Origin: JAXLYX01 sp046351215
GTDB taxonomy: Bacteria; Myxococcota_A; Polyangia; Polyangiales; Houyiibacteriaceae
Direction of reading: 5' to 3'
DNA length: 64,000 nt
Assembly (NCBI GenBank): GCA_046351215.1
Contig: JAXLYX010000010.1
Location: 1-64,000, forward strand
The notes below the pieces were generated by a model. The model ran no database searches. It was not told the origin of the DNA and worked only from the letters and a program-made list of their open reading frames with translations. A program made the position numbers and the translations under genes. Of this stretch, positions 26,796-35,465 are shown piece after piece (the stretch's first letter is position 1; each line of letters starts with the position of its first letter).

Positions 26796-29324
26796 TCAGG
26801 GACCGAGATAGCCGAGCCGGAGGACCGGCCGTCCCTCGTCGCGGCTCCGCTCGACGTCGACGTCGAGGTCGAGCTGCCACTCGCCGTACTCGTTCGGATC
26901 GAGCAGCGTCTGCTTCACGCGCCAGGTGTGCTCGTCCGCCTCGACCTCGCAATGCTTCGGCGAGCGGGCGACGGGATCGACACGGATCTCGAGGTGCTCC
27001 TCGAAGTACTCCGCGAGGTCGGCCTCGAGGCGCTCGGCGGTGTAGGGCTCCTCGCCCTTGCGGGCCTCGAGCATCTCCGCCGCTCGCTGGTACTCCTTGC
27101 GCGCGAGCGCCCGCACGAGCTTCCAGACCTCGTTGCGCACCAGGATCGCGAAGGCCTTCCTATCGGAGACGATGTCCTCCTCGTCGAGCTTCGCCTCGAG
27201 GTGCGCGTGCGAGGCGACCTCGAGATCCGGAGAGCGGAGCTTCTCCCATTCGTCGAGGAGGCTCGAGTCGACGGATCGCACCACCGCCCCGAGCCACTCG
27301 ACGAGCTCCTGGACCTCGGTGGTCTTCGAGCCCTCGGGCACGCTCTGCTCGAGCGCCTTGTACACGTCCGTGAGGTAGCGGAGCAGGATGCCCTCGGACC
27401 GCTGCAGGCCGTAGACCTTCACGTACCCGAGGAAGCTCTCGCCCTCCTCGTACATGTCGCGTGCGACCGACTTCGGGGAGAGCCCACCGCCCGAGACCCA
27501 GGCGTGCTTCTTCCGGAAGGCCTCGTAGAGCCCGTAGAGCATCGAGGCCTTCGGCTTCGGATGCTCGATCTTCTCGAGCTCCGCCATCCGCTCCTCGTAT
27601 TCGAGCCCCTCGGCCTTCATCGAGGCGAGGGCGCGCGTCTTCAGCACGTCGACCTGCCGCATGAGGACCGGGGTCGGATCCTCGACGGTGGCCTCGACGA
27701 CCGAGAGCACGTCGACCGCGTAGTCGGGCGCCTCGACGTCGAGCGCCGTGACGGCCTCGAGCACGAAGAGCGAGAGGGCCTGGTTGAGCGAGAAGTCCTG
27801 CTGGAGGTCCTCGTTCACCCGCACGCCGTCCGGCCCGAACTCGACGACCCCGGCGTCGCGCAGGGACTTCGCGATCGCGATCGCCTGGCGGAGGTGACGG
27901 TTCTGCAGGATCCGCGACTCGTGGCTCCGGCGCACGAGGTCGCGCATCGCCGAGACCCCGCCGCGACCGCGCGCGAGCACGTTGAGGAGCATGCCGTGCG
28001 AGACCGTGAAGCGCGGCACGAGCTTCTCCGGCTCGCCCGTCTGCAGCCGTGCGAACGTCCCCTCGTCCCAGTGCGCGTAGCCCTTCTCGGGCGGCTTCTT
28101 GAGGACGAGCTTCTTCGTCTTCTTCGGATCGCCCGCGGCCTTCGTCTGGGCGATCCGGTTCTCGACGACGTGCTCCGGCGCCTGACAGATGACGGTGCCG
28201 CGATCGTCGTAGCCCTTCCGGCCGGCGCGGCCCGCGATCTGGAGGAAATCGCGGACGGAGAGGATCTTCACCTTGTCCCCGTCGTACTTGCAGAGCTGGG
28301 TGAAGATCACGGTGCGGATCGGGACGTTGACGCCCACGCCGAGCGTGTCGGTGCCGCAGATGATCTTGAGGAGCCCCTTCTGCGCGAGCTTCTCGACCAT
28401 CAGTCGGTACTTGGGGAGCATGCCGGCGTGGTGCACGCCCACCCCGTGGTGCACCCAGCGCTTCAGCTCCTTGCCGAAGGGCGTGTCGAACCGGAAGTGG
28501 CGCAGCTCGTCCTTGATGGCCTGCTTCTGCTCCTTCGAGAGGAAGTCGGTGCTCATCAGGTCCTGGGCGCGCTCGCTCGCGGCGCGCTGGCTGAAGTGCA
28601 CCACGTAGGCCGGGACGCGACCGGTCGCGAAGAGGTCGCGGATCGTCTCTTCGAGCGAGGTCTCGCGGTAGACGAAGTCGAGGGGCACGGGGCGCTCGAG
28701 CGAGCGCACGAGCGCGACCTCGTCGCGCGTGGCCTCGTGCAGCGCGGAGACGATGGCGTGGGTGTCGCCGAGGGTCGCGCTCATGAGGAGGAAGCGAGCC
28801 TCGCGGAGGACGATCAGGGGAATCTGCCAGGCGACGCCGCGATCCCGATCCGAGTAGTAGTGGAACTCGTCCATCACGACGTGGTCCACGTCGGCCGCCT
28901 CGCCCTCGCGGAGCGCGAGGTTCGAGAGGATCTCGGCGGTGCAGCAGATGATCGGCGCGTCGCGGTTCACCGAGGCGTCGCCCGTCATCATGCCGACGTT
29001 CTCGGCGCCGAGGACGCGGCAGAGCTCGAAGAACTTCTCGCTGACGAGCGCCTTGATCGGCGCCGTGTAGAACGAGCGCCCTCCCTCGGCGAGGGCCTTG
29101 AAGTGCATCGCCAGCGCGACGAGCGACTTGCCCGAGCCCGTCGGCGTGTTGAGCACGACGCTCTTGTTCGCGAAGATCTCGAGGATCGCCTCTTCCTGCG
29201 CCGGGTAGAGCTCGACGCCGAGCTCCCCGACGTAGGCGAGGAAGCCCTCGAGGAGGGAATCCTCGGTCACCGAGCCGACGGGGGGGAGGTGCTTCGCGAG
29301 CGGGGCGCGGGAATCGTTCGACAC
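26796..29324 (-). CDS. Ski2-like DExH helicase with DUF3516-type C-terminus
   Basis: 842 residues. Superfamily 2 helicase: Walker A TPTGSGKS, motif II DEFHYY (DExH), motif III MSATLGD, and motif VI QIAGRAGRKGYDDRG. The insert between motifs and the absence of an N-terminal nuclease place it with Ski2/Mtr4-like RNA or nucleic-acid helicases. The C-terminal half matches the DUF3516 type (YGLYEAFRKKHAWVSGGGL and LLRYLTDVYKALEQ). Probable cytoplasmic RNA remodelling or decay factor. GTG start, no strong ribosome site. It heads a minus-strand block of nine genes and is divergent from the receiver-TPR gene across 67 bp. Confidence 0.92.
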   Translation of the reverse strand: MSNDSRAPLAKHLPPVGSVTEDSLLEGFLAYVGELGVELYPAQEEAILEIFANKSVVLNTPTGSGKSLVALAMHFKALAEGGRSFYTAPIKALVSEKFFELCRVLGAENVGMMTGDASVNRDAPIICCTAEILSNLALREGEAADVDHVVMDEFHYYSDRDRGVAWQIPLIVLREARFLLMSATLGDTHAIVSALHEATRDEVALVRSLERPVPLDFVYRETSLEETIRDLFATGRVPAYVVHFSQRAASERAQDLMSTDFLSKEQKQAIKDELRHFRFDTPFGKELKRWVHHGVGVHHAGMLPKYRLMVEKLAQKGLLKIICGTDTLGVGVNVPIRTVIFTQLCKYDGDKVKILSVRDFLQIAGRAGRKGYDDRGTVICQAPEHVVENRIAQTKAAGDPKKTKKLVLKKPPEKGYAHWDEGTFARLQTGEPEKLVPRFTVSHGMLLNVLARGRGGVSAMRDLVRRSHESRILQNRHLRQAIAIAKSLRDAGVVEFGPDGVRVNEDLQQDFSLNQALSLFVLEAVTALDVEAPDYAVDVLSVVEATVEDPTPVLMRQVDVLKTRALASMKAEGLEYEERMAELEKIEHPKPKASMLYGLYEAFRKKHAWVSGGGLSPKSVARDMYEEGESFLGYVKVYGLQRSEGILLRYLTDVYKALEQSVPEGSKTTEVQELVEWLGAVVRSVDSSLLDEWEKLRSPDLEVASHAHLEAKLDEEDIVSDRKAFAILVRNEVWKLVRALARKEYQRAAEMLEARKGEEPYTAERLEADLAEYFEEHLEIRVDPVARSPKHCEVEADEHTWRVKQTLLDPNEYGEWQLDLDVDVERSRDEGRPVLRLGYLGP

Positions 29325-29391
29325 GGCCGGGGCAGCTTAGTGGATTTCCGCGTAGTTGCCCGGATCGATGGAAGTCTGAGAGCATGTCGGG

Positions 29392-32300
29392 GTGACCCGC
29401 CGACCCGAGGAACACCTCACCCTCCTGCTCGTGGGGCGTGGGGAGCCGATGGAGGCGGCGCTCCGCGTGGCGCTCGATCGCCATGGTTTCTCGGTGGAGT
29501 CGGCGGAGGTCGCCCGCGTCGTCGAGGCCGTCGTCGCGGCCGCCCCGGATCTCGTGCTCCTCGTCGGCGACGCGACCTCGAGCGGCGGGACCGGCATCCT
29601 CCGTCACCTGGCCGAGAACCCGATGACCGCCGTGGTGCCCGTGGCGCTCCTCGCGTCGGAGGCGCCCCTCGATGCACGGGTCGACGCCTTCCGCTCCGGC
29701 GCGGTCGCCGTGATCCCTCGCGGCCCCTCCGCGGACGCCATCGCCCGGGAGGTCGCACGGCTCGCCCACGAGCTGCCGGAACGACCGCGCGGGGCCGTGG
29801 GCGAGATCGGGGACACGACCCTCGACGAGATCGTCGCGTGGGTGTCGAAGGAGCTGCGTCGAGGCATCCTGTCCGTGGAGACGAAGGACGAAGCGGGCAA
29901 GCCCGCGCCGATGCGCGTGGTGCTCGGGGCCGGCATGCCGGTGGCCGACGCGCTCGCGGAATTCGTGCAGAAGCTGCGTCCCCACGTCGCCAAGGCGGAG
30001 CCGATCAAATACGAGTTCCACGAGGCGCTCGCGGGCCGGCTGGGGCTGCTCGACGGGGAGCTCGGACGCGCCGCGGGCGACGTCGCCGTCTTCGACCGCC
30101 TCCGCGTCCTGCTCCTCGACGACGATCCCGGAAGGGCGGACGTGCTCGCGCAGGCCCTGCGGGAGCACGGGGCGCTCGTCGCGGTCGGCGACGTCTCGAC
30201 GAACGGCCTCTCGAGGGGCATCGCGCTCGATCCCGACGTCATCGTGCTCGACGCCGAGCGGCTCGAGGATCCCGGCTTCGATCTGCTGCGGGCGATGCGC
30301 GGCGACCCGCGCCTCCGCTTCGCCTCCCTGCTGCTCGCGCGCTGGGACGAGCTCTTCCCCGCCGGGTCGCCGGCGCCCGATCTCGAGCAGCTCGCGGCCC
30401 GCATCGCCCCGTTGACGGAGGCCGACCGTCTGCTCGCCGTGCGTGTGGCGCAGGAGACCGCCTTCGAGACGCGTCTCGAGCTGACGGGACCGTCCCGCCT
30501 CGTCCGCACGGTGACCCGGGTTCCCGGCACCTTCCACGTCACGGTCCGCAACCCGCGGGCGACGATCGAGCTCGATCTCGCGGACGGCCTCGTCGCCGGC
30601 GCGCAGGGCCTCCGGCAGGGTGCGGAGGGCGAGTCGGCCCATCCGCTCGAGGGCCTCTCGGCCCTGTCGGCCCTGCTCGCGCTCGGCTCCGGGAGGGTGC
30701 GGGTCGAGCGGAGGAGCCATCCGACGACGGCCAATCTGATGACGCCCGGCGAAGAGGCGTTGGCGGCTGCCTCGCGCGAACCGAGCGCGGTGCCGCGCAG
30801 CATTCTTCCACCCAAAGATTCCAGTCTCTCGGTACTCGGAGTAGCATCCCGATCCGCAGCCTCCATGAGCACCTTCGACGACGACGTACCCTCCCTGATC
30901 CAGCCGGTGGACGAGGAAGGCTCCCCGGACGCGATTCCGCCCGCGGATACGGTCCGGGGCGGTGCTCCGGCGCGGACGGGCGCGGCGCCGACGTCGCCTC
31001 ATTCGGCGGCGCGCACGGGGCATGCGACGCGCCTCGAGGCCGAGACGGCCCCCGCGTCGGCCAGCGATCTCTCGTGGGACGCGCCGGAACGGCCGAAGAC
31101 GCTTCCGCCGGGCGTCGCCACCAGCGCGGCCGCGCCCGCGATCCCCCCGTCGCCGGCCGTCCCTGGGGCGGCCAAGGCCAAGGCCGCGCCCGCCGGTGCG
31201 TTCCGCACGGTCGCGCCGGACCGTTCGGGCGGGCTCCCGGTTCCCCCGCCCGCGGCCAAGCCCCCCGCGCTCGGCGCCTTCGGCACGGCGAAGCCGCCGC
31301 GCGGAGGCGTGGCCGCCGGCCCGGTGCAGGGCCCCGGAGTCCATTCGTCGGTCCTTCCCCGCGCGGAATCGGCCGGGGCCCCCCCGGGCCCGGTGCCGCG
31401 TCCGACCGCGCCCGCGCGCCCGGGGACGATCATCGGCATGATGCCCGTCCGGTCGTCGGAGGGTCCGGGCCGTGCGACGCCGGGGGCGATCCAACGACCG
31501 GTGGCGGCCGGAGCGGCCTCGCCCCCGCAGCTCGGCGGCGCGGCCGCGGCGCCCACGGCAGCGAAGCCGGCGACGGCGAGCGGGCCCACCGCGGCGGCGA
31601 AGCCCGCCGCGTCGCCCGGAATTCCCGGGGGCGCATTCTCGAGCGGCCCCGCGACGCAGCCGCAGACGCCGCGGAAGCCGACGATGGTCGGGCTCGGCGC
31701 CCCGATTCCCAACGCCACCCCGCCGAAGACGCCGCTCCCGGCGGGCCTCGCCAGCGACCGTCCGCCCGCGGCGACTCCCACGATTCCGAAGGCCGCGCCC
31801 GTACCGAGCGCGCAGGCCGCGCCGCTCGCCCCGAAGCCCGCGCCTGCAGCGGCCGCGCCCGCCGCGGCCGCCCCGAAGCCCGCGCCCGCCGCGGCCCCGC
31901 CCGCAGCGGCCGCCCATGCGGGCCACGAGCTCCACGTCCCGGCGCACACGCCCCCTCCCCTCGCCCCGACCGCACCGCACGCGGCCGCGCATCCGCCGGT
32001 CGCCGCCGCGCCGGCCCAGCCCGCCCCGGCCCAGCCCGCGGCAGCGGCGCACGTGCAGGCCGGCCCCGCCAAGCCCGCGTCGCCCGCCGTTCCCACGGAG
32101 CCTTCCGCCGCCCAGGCCGGGGTCCACGAGATGCGGACGCCGGTGCCCGAGAAGCATCCGATGCTCGTGATGGACGAGACGGAAGCGACGGTGATCGGCG
32201 ACTCGATGGCGCTCGTGCGCGAGGGACTCCGGTCCGCGCCCGAGGCCGCCACACCCGCCGCGCCCGCCGGGCCCGCCAAGACCGACGTCGCCTTCTCCGA

Positions 32301-33339
32301 CACGCTCGCCCCCGGGATGGTCGCCGCCCCGTCCGTGCCGCAAGCGGCGCCGGTGCAGGTCGCGCCCGTGGCCGCACCTCGGCCGGCCCCCGCATCGCCG
32401 GCGGCCGTCGCGCCGAGCCCGGCGGCCGCGCCTGCTCGCCCCGCGCCCACGCCGCTCACGCAGTCGGGCGAGAACGTCCTGTCGACCGGCGAGCACACGC
32501 TGATCATCCCTCGCTCGGCCATGGAGAAGACCGGCGGAGGCTCGTCGATCGCCCGCGTCCTCGGGCTCTCGTTGGTGGTCCTCGCCGTGGTCGCGGGCGC
32601 GGCCGTCGCCGGGCTCTACGCGGCCGGCGTGCGCCCCTCGAGCTTCGCCCGACCCGGAGGAAACGCCCCCTCGGCCGCGAACCCGCCCGAGGCGACTCCG
32701 CCTCCGACGGCGCCATCCGTCCCGACGGCCGCAACCGCGGCGGTCGATGCGAGCGCGGCGGCGCCGGTCGATGCCGCCGTCGCGGCCGTGGATGCCGGTG
32801 CGGCGGCCGTGGACGCCTCGGTCCTGGCCCTCGCCGACGCCGCGGCGCAGGTCCCGGTCGATGCCGCCGTCGCGGCCGCACCGGCTCCGGTCGATGCCGC
32901 CGTCGCAGCGGCCCCCGCGCCCACCCCCGCGACGACCGCGAACGTCGCCGGCATCACGCCCGACTCGGAGCTCCCGCGCGACCGTGCGGACGCCGCGGAC
33001 GTGCTCGTCGAGGACGCGCTCCGCCTCATGCAGGCAGGCAACCTCGATGCCGCCGGACTCGCGCTCGACCATTCGCTCGAGCTCGATCACGTGAACCCGC
33101 AGGGGTACGAAGCGATGTCTCGCTACCGCGTGCTCCGCCGCCAGTTCCCCGAGGCCATCGCCGCCGCCGAGCGCGCGTGCGAGCTCCGCAGCTCGCAGTC
33201 CCGGTACGTCGTGCAGCTCGGCGACGCCCTCGCCGCGTCGGGCGACGTGGCGGGTGCGCGACGCGCGTGGCAGCGCGCGGTGGCGATGGATCGCAACCGC
33301 GACGCACGCGCCCGGCTCGAGCAGAACCCCGGGCCCTGA
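29392..33339 (+). CDS. Mosaic regulator: two receiver-like domains, PATAN-like region, Pro/Ala linker, TM helix and TPR
   Basis: 1315 residues from a GTG start. Residues about 8-125 are a receiver-like fold lacking clear acidic residues. About 140-225 resembles the PATAN/DUF4388 type (TLDEIVAWVSKELRRGILSVE). About 240-330 is a second receiver with the acidic triad LLLDDDPGR and VIVLDAE. A second PATAN-like stretch follows. Then comes a Pro/Ala-rich disordered linker of about 500 residues (about 500-1040), a membrane helix (VLGLSLVVLAVVAGAAVAGLYA), an AVDAAVAA-type repeat and a C-terminal TPR region (about 1200-1305). The topology places the receivers in the cytoplasm and the TPRs outside the inner membrane. 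Function unknown; a signal-to-envelope link is inferred. Confidence 0.82.
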   Translation: MTRRPEEHLTLLLVGRGEPMEAALRVALDRHGFSVESAEVARVVEAVVAAAPDLVLLVGDATSSGGTGILRHLAENPMTAVVPVALLASEAPLDARVDAFRSGAVAVIPRGPSADAIAREVARLAHELPERPRGAVGEIGDTTLDEIVAWVSKELRRGILSVETKDEAGKPAPMRVVLGAGMPVADALAEFVQKLRPHVAKAEPIKYEFHEALAGRLGLLDGELGRAAGDVAVFDRLRVLLLDDDPGRADVLAQALREHGALVAVGDVSTNGLSRGIALDPDVIVLDAERLEDPGFDLLRAMRGDPRLRFASLLLARWDELFPAGSPAPDLEQLAARIAPLTEADRLLAVRVAQETAFETRLELTGPSRLVRTVTRVPGTFHVTVRNPRATIELDLADGLVAGAQGLRQGAEGESAHPLEGLSALSALLALGSGRVRVERRSHPTTANLMTPGEEALAAASREPSAVPRSILPPKDSSLSVLGVASRSAASMSTFDDDVPSLIQPVDEEGSPDAIPPADTVRGGAPARTGAAPTSPHSAARTGHATRLEAETAPASASDLSWDAPERPKTLPPGVATSAAAPAIPPSPAVPGAAKAKAAPAGAFRTVAPDRSGGLPVPPPAAKPPALGAFGTAKPPRGGVAAGPVQGPGVHSSVLPRAESAGAPPGPVPRPTAPARPGTIIGMMPVRSSEGPGRATPGAIQRPVAAGAASPPQLGGAAAAPTAAKPATASGPTAAAKPAASPGIPGGAFSSGPATQPQTPRKPTMVGLGAPIPNATPPKTPLPAGLASDRPPAATPTIPKAAPVPSAQAAPLAPKPAPAAAAPAAAAPKPAPAAAPPAAAAHAGHELHVPAHTPPPLAPTAPHAAAHPPVAAAPAQPAPAQPAAAAHVQAGPAKPASPAVPTEPSAAQAGVHEMRTPVPEKHPMLVMDETEATVIGDSMALVREGLRSAPEAATPAAPAGPAKTDVAFSDTLAPGMVAAPSVPQAAPVQVAPVAAPRPAPASPAAVAPSPAAAPARPAPTPLTQSGENVLSTGEHTLIIPRSAMEKTGGGSSIARVLGLSLVVLAVVAGAAVAGLYAAGVRPSSFARPGGNAPSAANPPEATPPPTAPSVPTAATAAVDASAAAPVDAAVAAVDAGAAAVDASVLALADAAAQVPVDAAVAAAPAPVDAAVAAAPAPTPATTANVAGITPDSELPRDRADAADVLVEDALRLMQAGNLDAAGLALDHSLELDHVNPQGYEAMSRYRVLRRQFPEAIAAAERACELRSSQSRYVVQLGDALAASGDVAGARRAWQRAVAMDRNRDARARLEQNPGP
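32764..32907 (+). repeat. Short tandem/direct repeats encoding VDAAVAA
   Basis: The 24-base unit CCGGTCGATGCCGCCGTCGC(GGCC) occurs at 32764-32787 and 32854-32877, and in shortened form at 32887-32907, inside the mosaic regulator gene. Between them are diverged copies encoding VDAGAAAVDAS. The repeat forms a low-complexity periplasmic linker after the membrane helix. Confidence 0.75.
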
Positions 33340-33395
33340 GCGTCGGACCGGCCGCCCACGTTCGCCCCGCCCTCCGTCGCGGAGCGCGACGTCGC

Positions 33396-34019
33396 TCAGC
33401 GCGACTTGTCGGGCACGATCACGGAGCGGAGCTTCGTGACGAGCACGTCGAGGGCCGTGCGGCTGCCGCCCTCCGGGATGATCACGTCCGCGTAGCGCTT
33501 GCTCGGCTCGACGAACTGCTGATGCATCGGCCGGACCGTGTCGTAGTACTGGCGCCGGATCTGCTCGAAGTCGCGCCCGCGCTCCTTCATGTCGCGCGAG
33601 ATCCGGCGGAACGCGCGCACGTCGGCGTCGGTGTCGACGAAGATCTTCAGGTCGAGCAGATCCCGCAGCGTCGGATAGGCGAGCACGAGGATCCCCTCGA
33701 CGATCACGACCTGCGTGGGAAGGGTCGGCCGCGTCTCCGGACGACGGCGGTATTCCTTGAAGTCGTAGGTGGGGAGCTCGACCGGCTCGCCCGACTTCAG
33801 CCGTCGGAGGTGGTCCTCGAGGAGGCTCGTCTCGAGCGAGTCGGGATGATCGAAGTTCTGGTGGACGCGCTCTTCGAGCGGGAGGTCCACGAAGTCCCGG
33901 TAGTATCCGTCGTGTTCGATGACGGTGACGAATTCGTCCGGGACCGAGGCCGCGAGGGAGCGGGCGACGGTGGTCTTGCCTGCGCCGGTACCGCCGGCGA
34001 TGCCGATGACGTAGGCCAT
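33396..34019 (-). CDS. udk: Uridine kinase
   Basis: 207 residues, normal length. Phosphorylates uridine and cytidine to UMP and CMP (pyrimidine salvage). P-loop GGTGAGKTT at residues 9-17; DGYYRDFVDLPLEERVHQNFDHP is the family's nucleoside-binding block, followed by YDFKEYRR and VIVEGILVLAYP. The start ATG at 34019 is directly in front of the P-loop domain. It is convergent with the mosaic regulator gene (56-bp gap) and downstream of the LuxR gene's terminator. Confidence 0.95.
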   Translation of the reverse strand: MAYVIGIAGGTGAGKTTVARSLAASVPDEFVTVIEHDGYYRDFVDLPLEERVHQNFDHPDSLETSLLEDHLRRLKSGEPVELPTYDFKEYRRRPETRPTLPTQVVIVEGILVLAYPTLRDLLDLKIFVDTDADVRAFRRISRDMKERGRDFEQIRRQYYDTVRPMHQQFVEPSKRYADVIIPEGGSRTALDVLVTKLRSVIVPDKSR

Positions 34020-34066
34020 GCCGGAGGCCTACCATACGAAGCGGATCCGGGCGCGTGTCGGGTCCG

Positions 34067-34098
34067 AAAAAAACGAAGGGGGCGGAAGCCCGCCCCCT
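34067..34098 (-). terminator. Intrinsic terminator of the LuxR-type gene
   Basis: On the minus strand AGGGGGCGG-GCTT-CCGCCCCCT forms a 9-bp stem, followed within four bases by seven T residues (the A tract at 34067-34073 of the plus strand). It lies 40 bases after the stop of the LuxR-type gene and 47 bases before udk, separating their transcripts. Confidence 0.92.
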
Positions 34099-34137
34099 CG
34101 TCCTGCGTGCAGCCGGTGCTCCGGGAGGGCGACCGCG

Positions 34138-34773
34138 CTACGCCACGCCGCCGACGACGCCGGGCCTGCGCACGGGCGGCGCGGACGCCACGGTGCCGGC
34201 CATCCGCGCCACGAGCTCCACGCGCGAGTGCACGCCGAGCTTCGAGAAGATGCGCTTCAGGTAGGTGTTCACCGTGGAGATGGTGAGCCCCGTGCTCGTG
34301 GCGATGGTGCGCGTGCTCGCGCCCGAGACGAGGAGTCCCACCACGTCGCGCTCGCGCGGCGTGAGGGGGGCCTTGCGGAGGGTCTGCGCGACGGCCTCGT
34401 TCGTCCGACGCAGCACGTCGGGCGCGAGGCGCCGGGCGACCTCGAGCCCGCGCGTGAGGACGCCGGCGGCGAGCGCCATCCGACGTCGATCGTCCTCCGA
34501 GGGCTCTCGCATCCCTGCCGGGAACGAGAGATGAAGCGTGCCCAAGGAGTCCTTCCCGTTGGAGAGGGGAACCGCCACGGAGCGTGTGCCCGTCGAGCGC
34601 TCCCCTCCTTCGACACGACCGTCCGTCAGCTCGAGGCGGAAGGACTCCGCTCCGAGGTGACGCGCCACCTTCTCCGCCGCGCGTGTGGGATACGTGCGAA
34701 CGGGTTCGAGTTGCAGCAGTACGTCCGCGAGCTCGAGCGCTGGATCGACCGTCACGACCGCCCTCCTGTTCAT
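34138..34773 (-). CDS. LuxR/GerE-type transcriptional regulator
   Basis: 211 residues. The C-terminal 65 residues form a GerE helix-turn-helix (LTPRERDVVGLLVSGAS, then TSTGLTISTVNTYLKRIFSKLGVHSR). The N-terminal 130 residues look like a divergent GAF-type sensor (SVAVPLSNGKDSLGTLHLSF), with no receiver domain. It is therefore probably ligand- or state-responsive rather than phosphorylated. The gene is divergent from the cNMP-binding gene that opens the GHKL run (147-bp shared region with a C10 tract), which makes that run a candidate target. The start codon lacks a clear ribosome site. Confidence 0.88.
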   Translation of the reverse strand: MNRRAVVTVDPALELADVLLQLEPVRTYPTRAAEKVARHLGAESFRLELTDGRVEGGERSTGTRSVAVPLSNGKDSLGTLHLSFPAGMREPSEDDRRRMALAAGVLTRGLEVARRLAPDVLRRTNEAVAQTLRKAPLTPRERDVVGLLVSGASTRTIATSTGLTISTVNTYLKRIFSKLGVHSRVELVARMAGTVASAPPVRRPGVVGGVA

Positions 34774-34846
34774 GGAAGGGACGCCGCATCCGGTGTCCCT
34801 CGGTTCCCCTGATCGGTGTGCCCCGCCTTGGGGCTCGGAGTCAATA

Positions 34847-34856
34847 CCCCCCCCCC
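34847..34856. repeat. C10 homopolymer in a divergent promoter region
   Basis: Ten consecutive C residues lie between the divergent LuxR-type and cNMP-binding genes (gap 34774-34920), 64 bases upstream of the latter's ATG. Such tracts can slip during replication. No promoter hexamers could be assigned with confidence in this gap. Confidence 0.8.
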
Positions 34857-34920
34857 GCGATCGGGGATCTCCGGCAGTTTCTTCCGGCCGGGGGCACCCG
34901 TCTGGTAGGGTGATCCGGTC

Positions 34921-35424
34921 ATGGCGGACGCCCACGTGGAGAGCAGCGGACCCGGAACCCCCACGAGCGTGGAAGAGGCCCTGGCACGGATCCACCTCTT
35001 CAAGGGCATCGCCCCCGCCGGGCTACGGCTCGTCGCCGCGATCGCCACGGACGAGACGTACCGCCTCGGTCACGTGATCTTCCGCGAGGGAGAGAGCGGC
35101 AACGCCCTCTACCTGATCCTCGAGGGCAAGGTGCGGATCTCGCGCGAGGTGAGCGGCATGGGCGAGGAAGCGCTCGCCGTGCTCGGCCCCGGCGACGCCT
35201 TCGGCGAGATGGCGCTCATCGACGACTTCCCGCGCTCCGCCGACGCGCGGGTCCACGAGCGCTGTCGCTGCCTCGTGATCTCGAAGGAGGGCCTCGAGGA
35301 CCTCCTCTTCCTCCACAAGGAGCTCGCGTACGAGATCCTCTGGAACTTCGTGAAGATCCTCTCGGCGCGCCTCCGCGAGACGAACGACAAGATGACGTTC
35401 CTCTCCGTCACCGGGAAGTTCTGA
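34921..35424 (+). CDS. Stand-alone cyclic-nucleotide-binding domain protein
   Basis: 167 residues, consisting of one cNMP-binding (CAP-effector-like) domain at about 20-140. Typical elements are LFKGIAPAGL, VIFREGESGNALYLILEGKV and the phosphate-binding cassette FGEMALIDDFPRSADA, in which E and R contact the ribose-phosphate. A C-terminal helix (AYEILWNFVKILSARLRETNDK) replaces the DNA-binding domain of Crp, so it should act through protein contact. It opens a seven-gene plus-strand run, 41 bases before the GHKL ATPase gene. The ligand (cAMP, cGMP or other) cannot be told from sequence. Confidence 0.93.
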   Translation: MADAHVESSGPGTPTSVEEALARIHLFKGIAPAGLRLVAAIATDETYRLGHVIFREGESGNALYLILEGKVRISREVSGMGEEALAVLGPGDAFGEMALIDDFPRSADARVHERCRCLVISKEGLEDLLFLHKELAYEILWNFVKILSARLRETNDKMTFLSVTGKF

Positions 35425-35465
35425 GGGAGCTCGCGGGCGGCGGGACGCGGTAGGATGCGGGCTCG

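Noticed and set aside
26370..34286. Plus-strand open frame of about 2600 codons
   Set aside because: It lies antisense to the helicase and out of frame with the receiver-TPR gene, with only charged low-complexity sequence.
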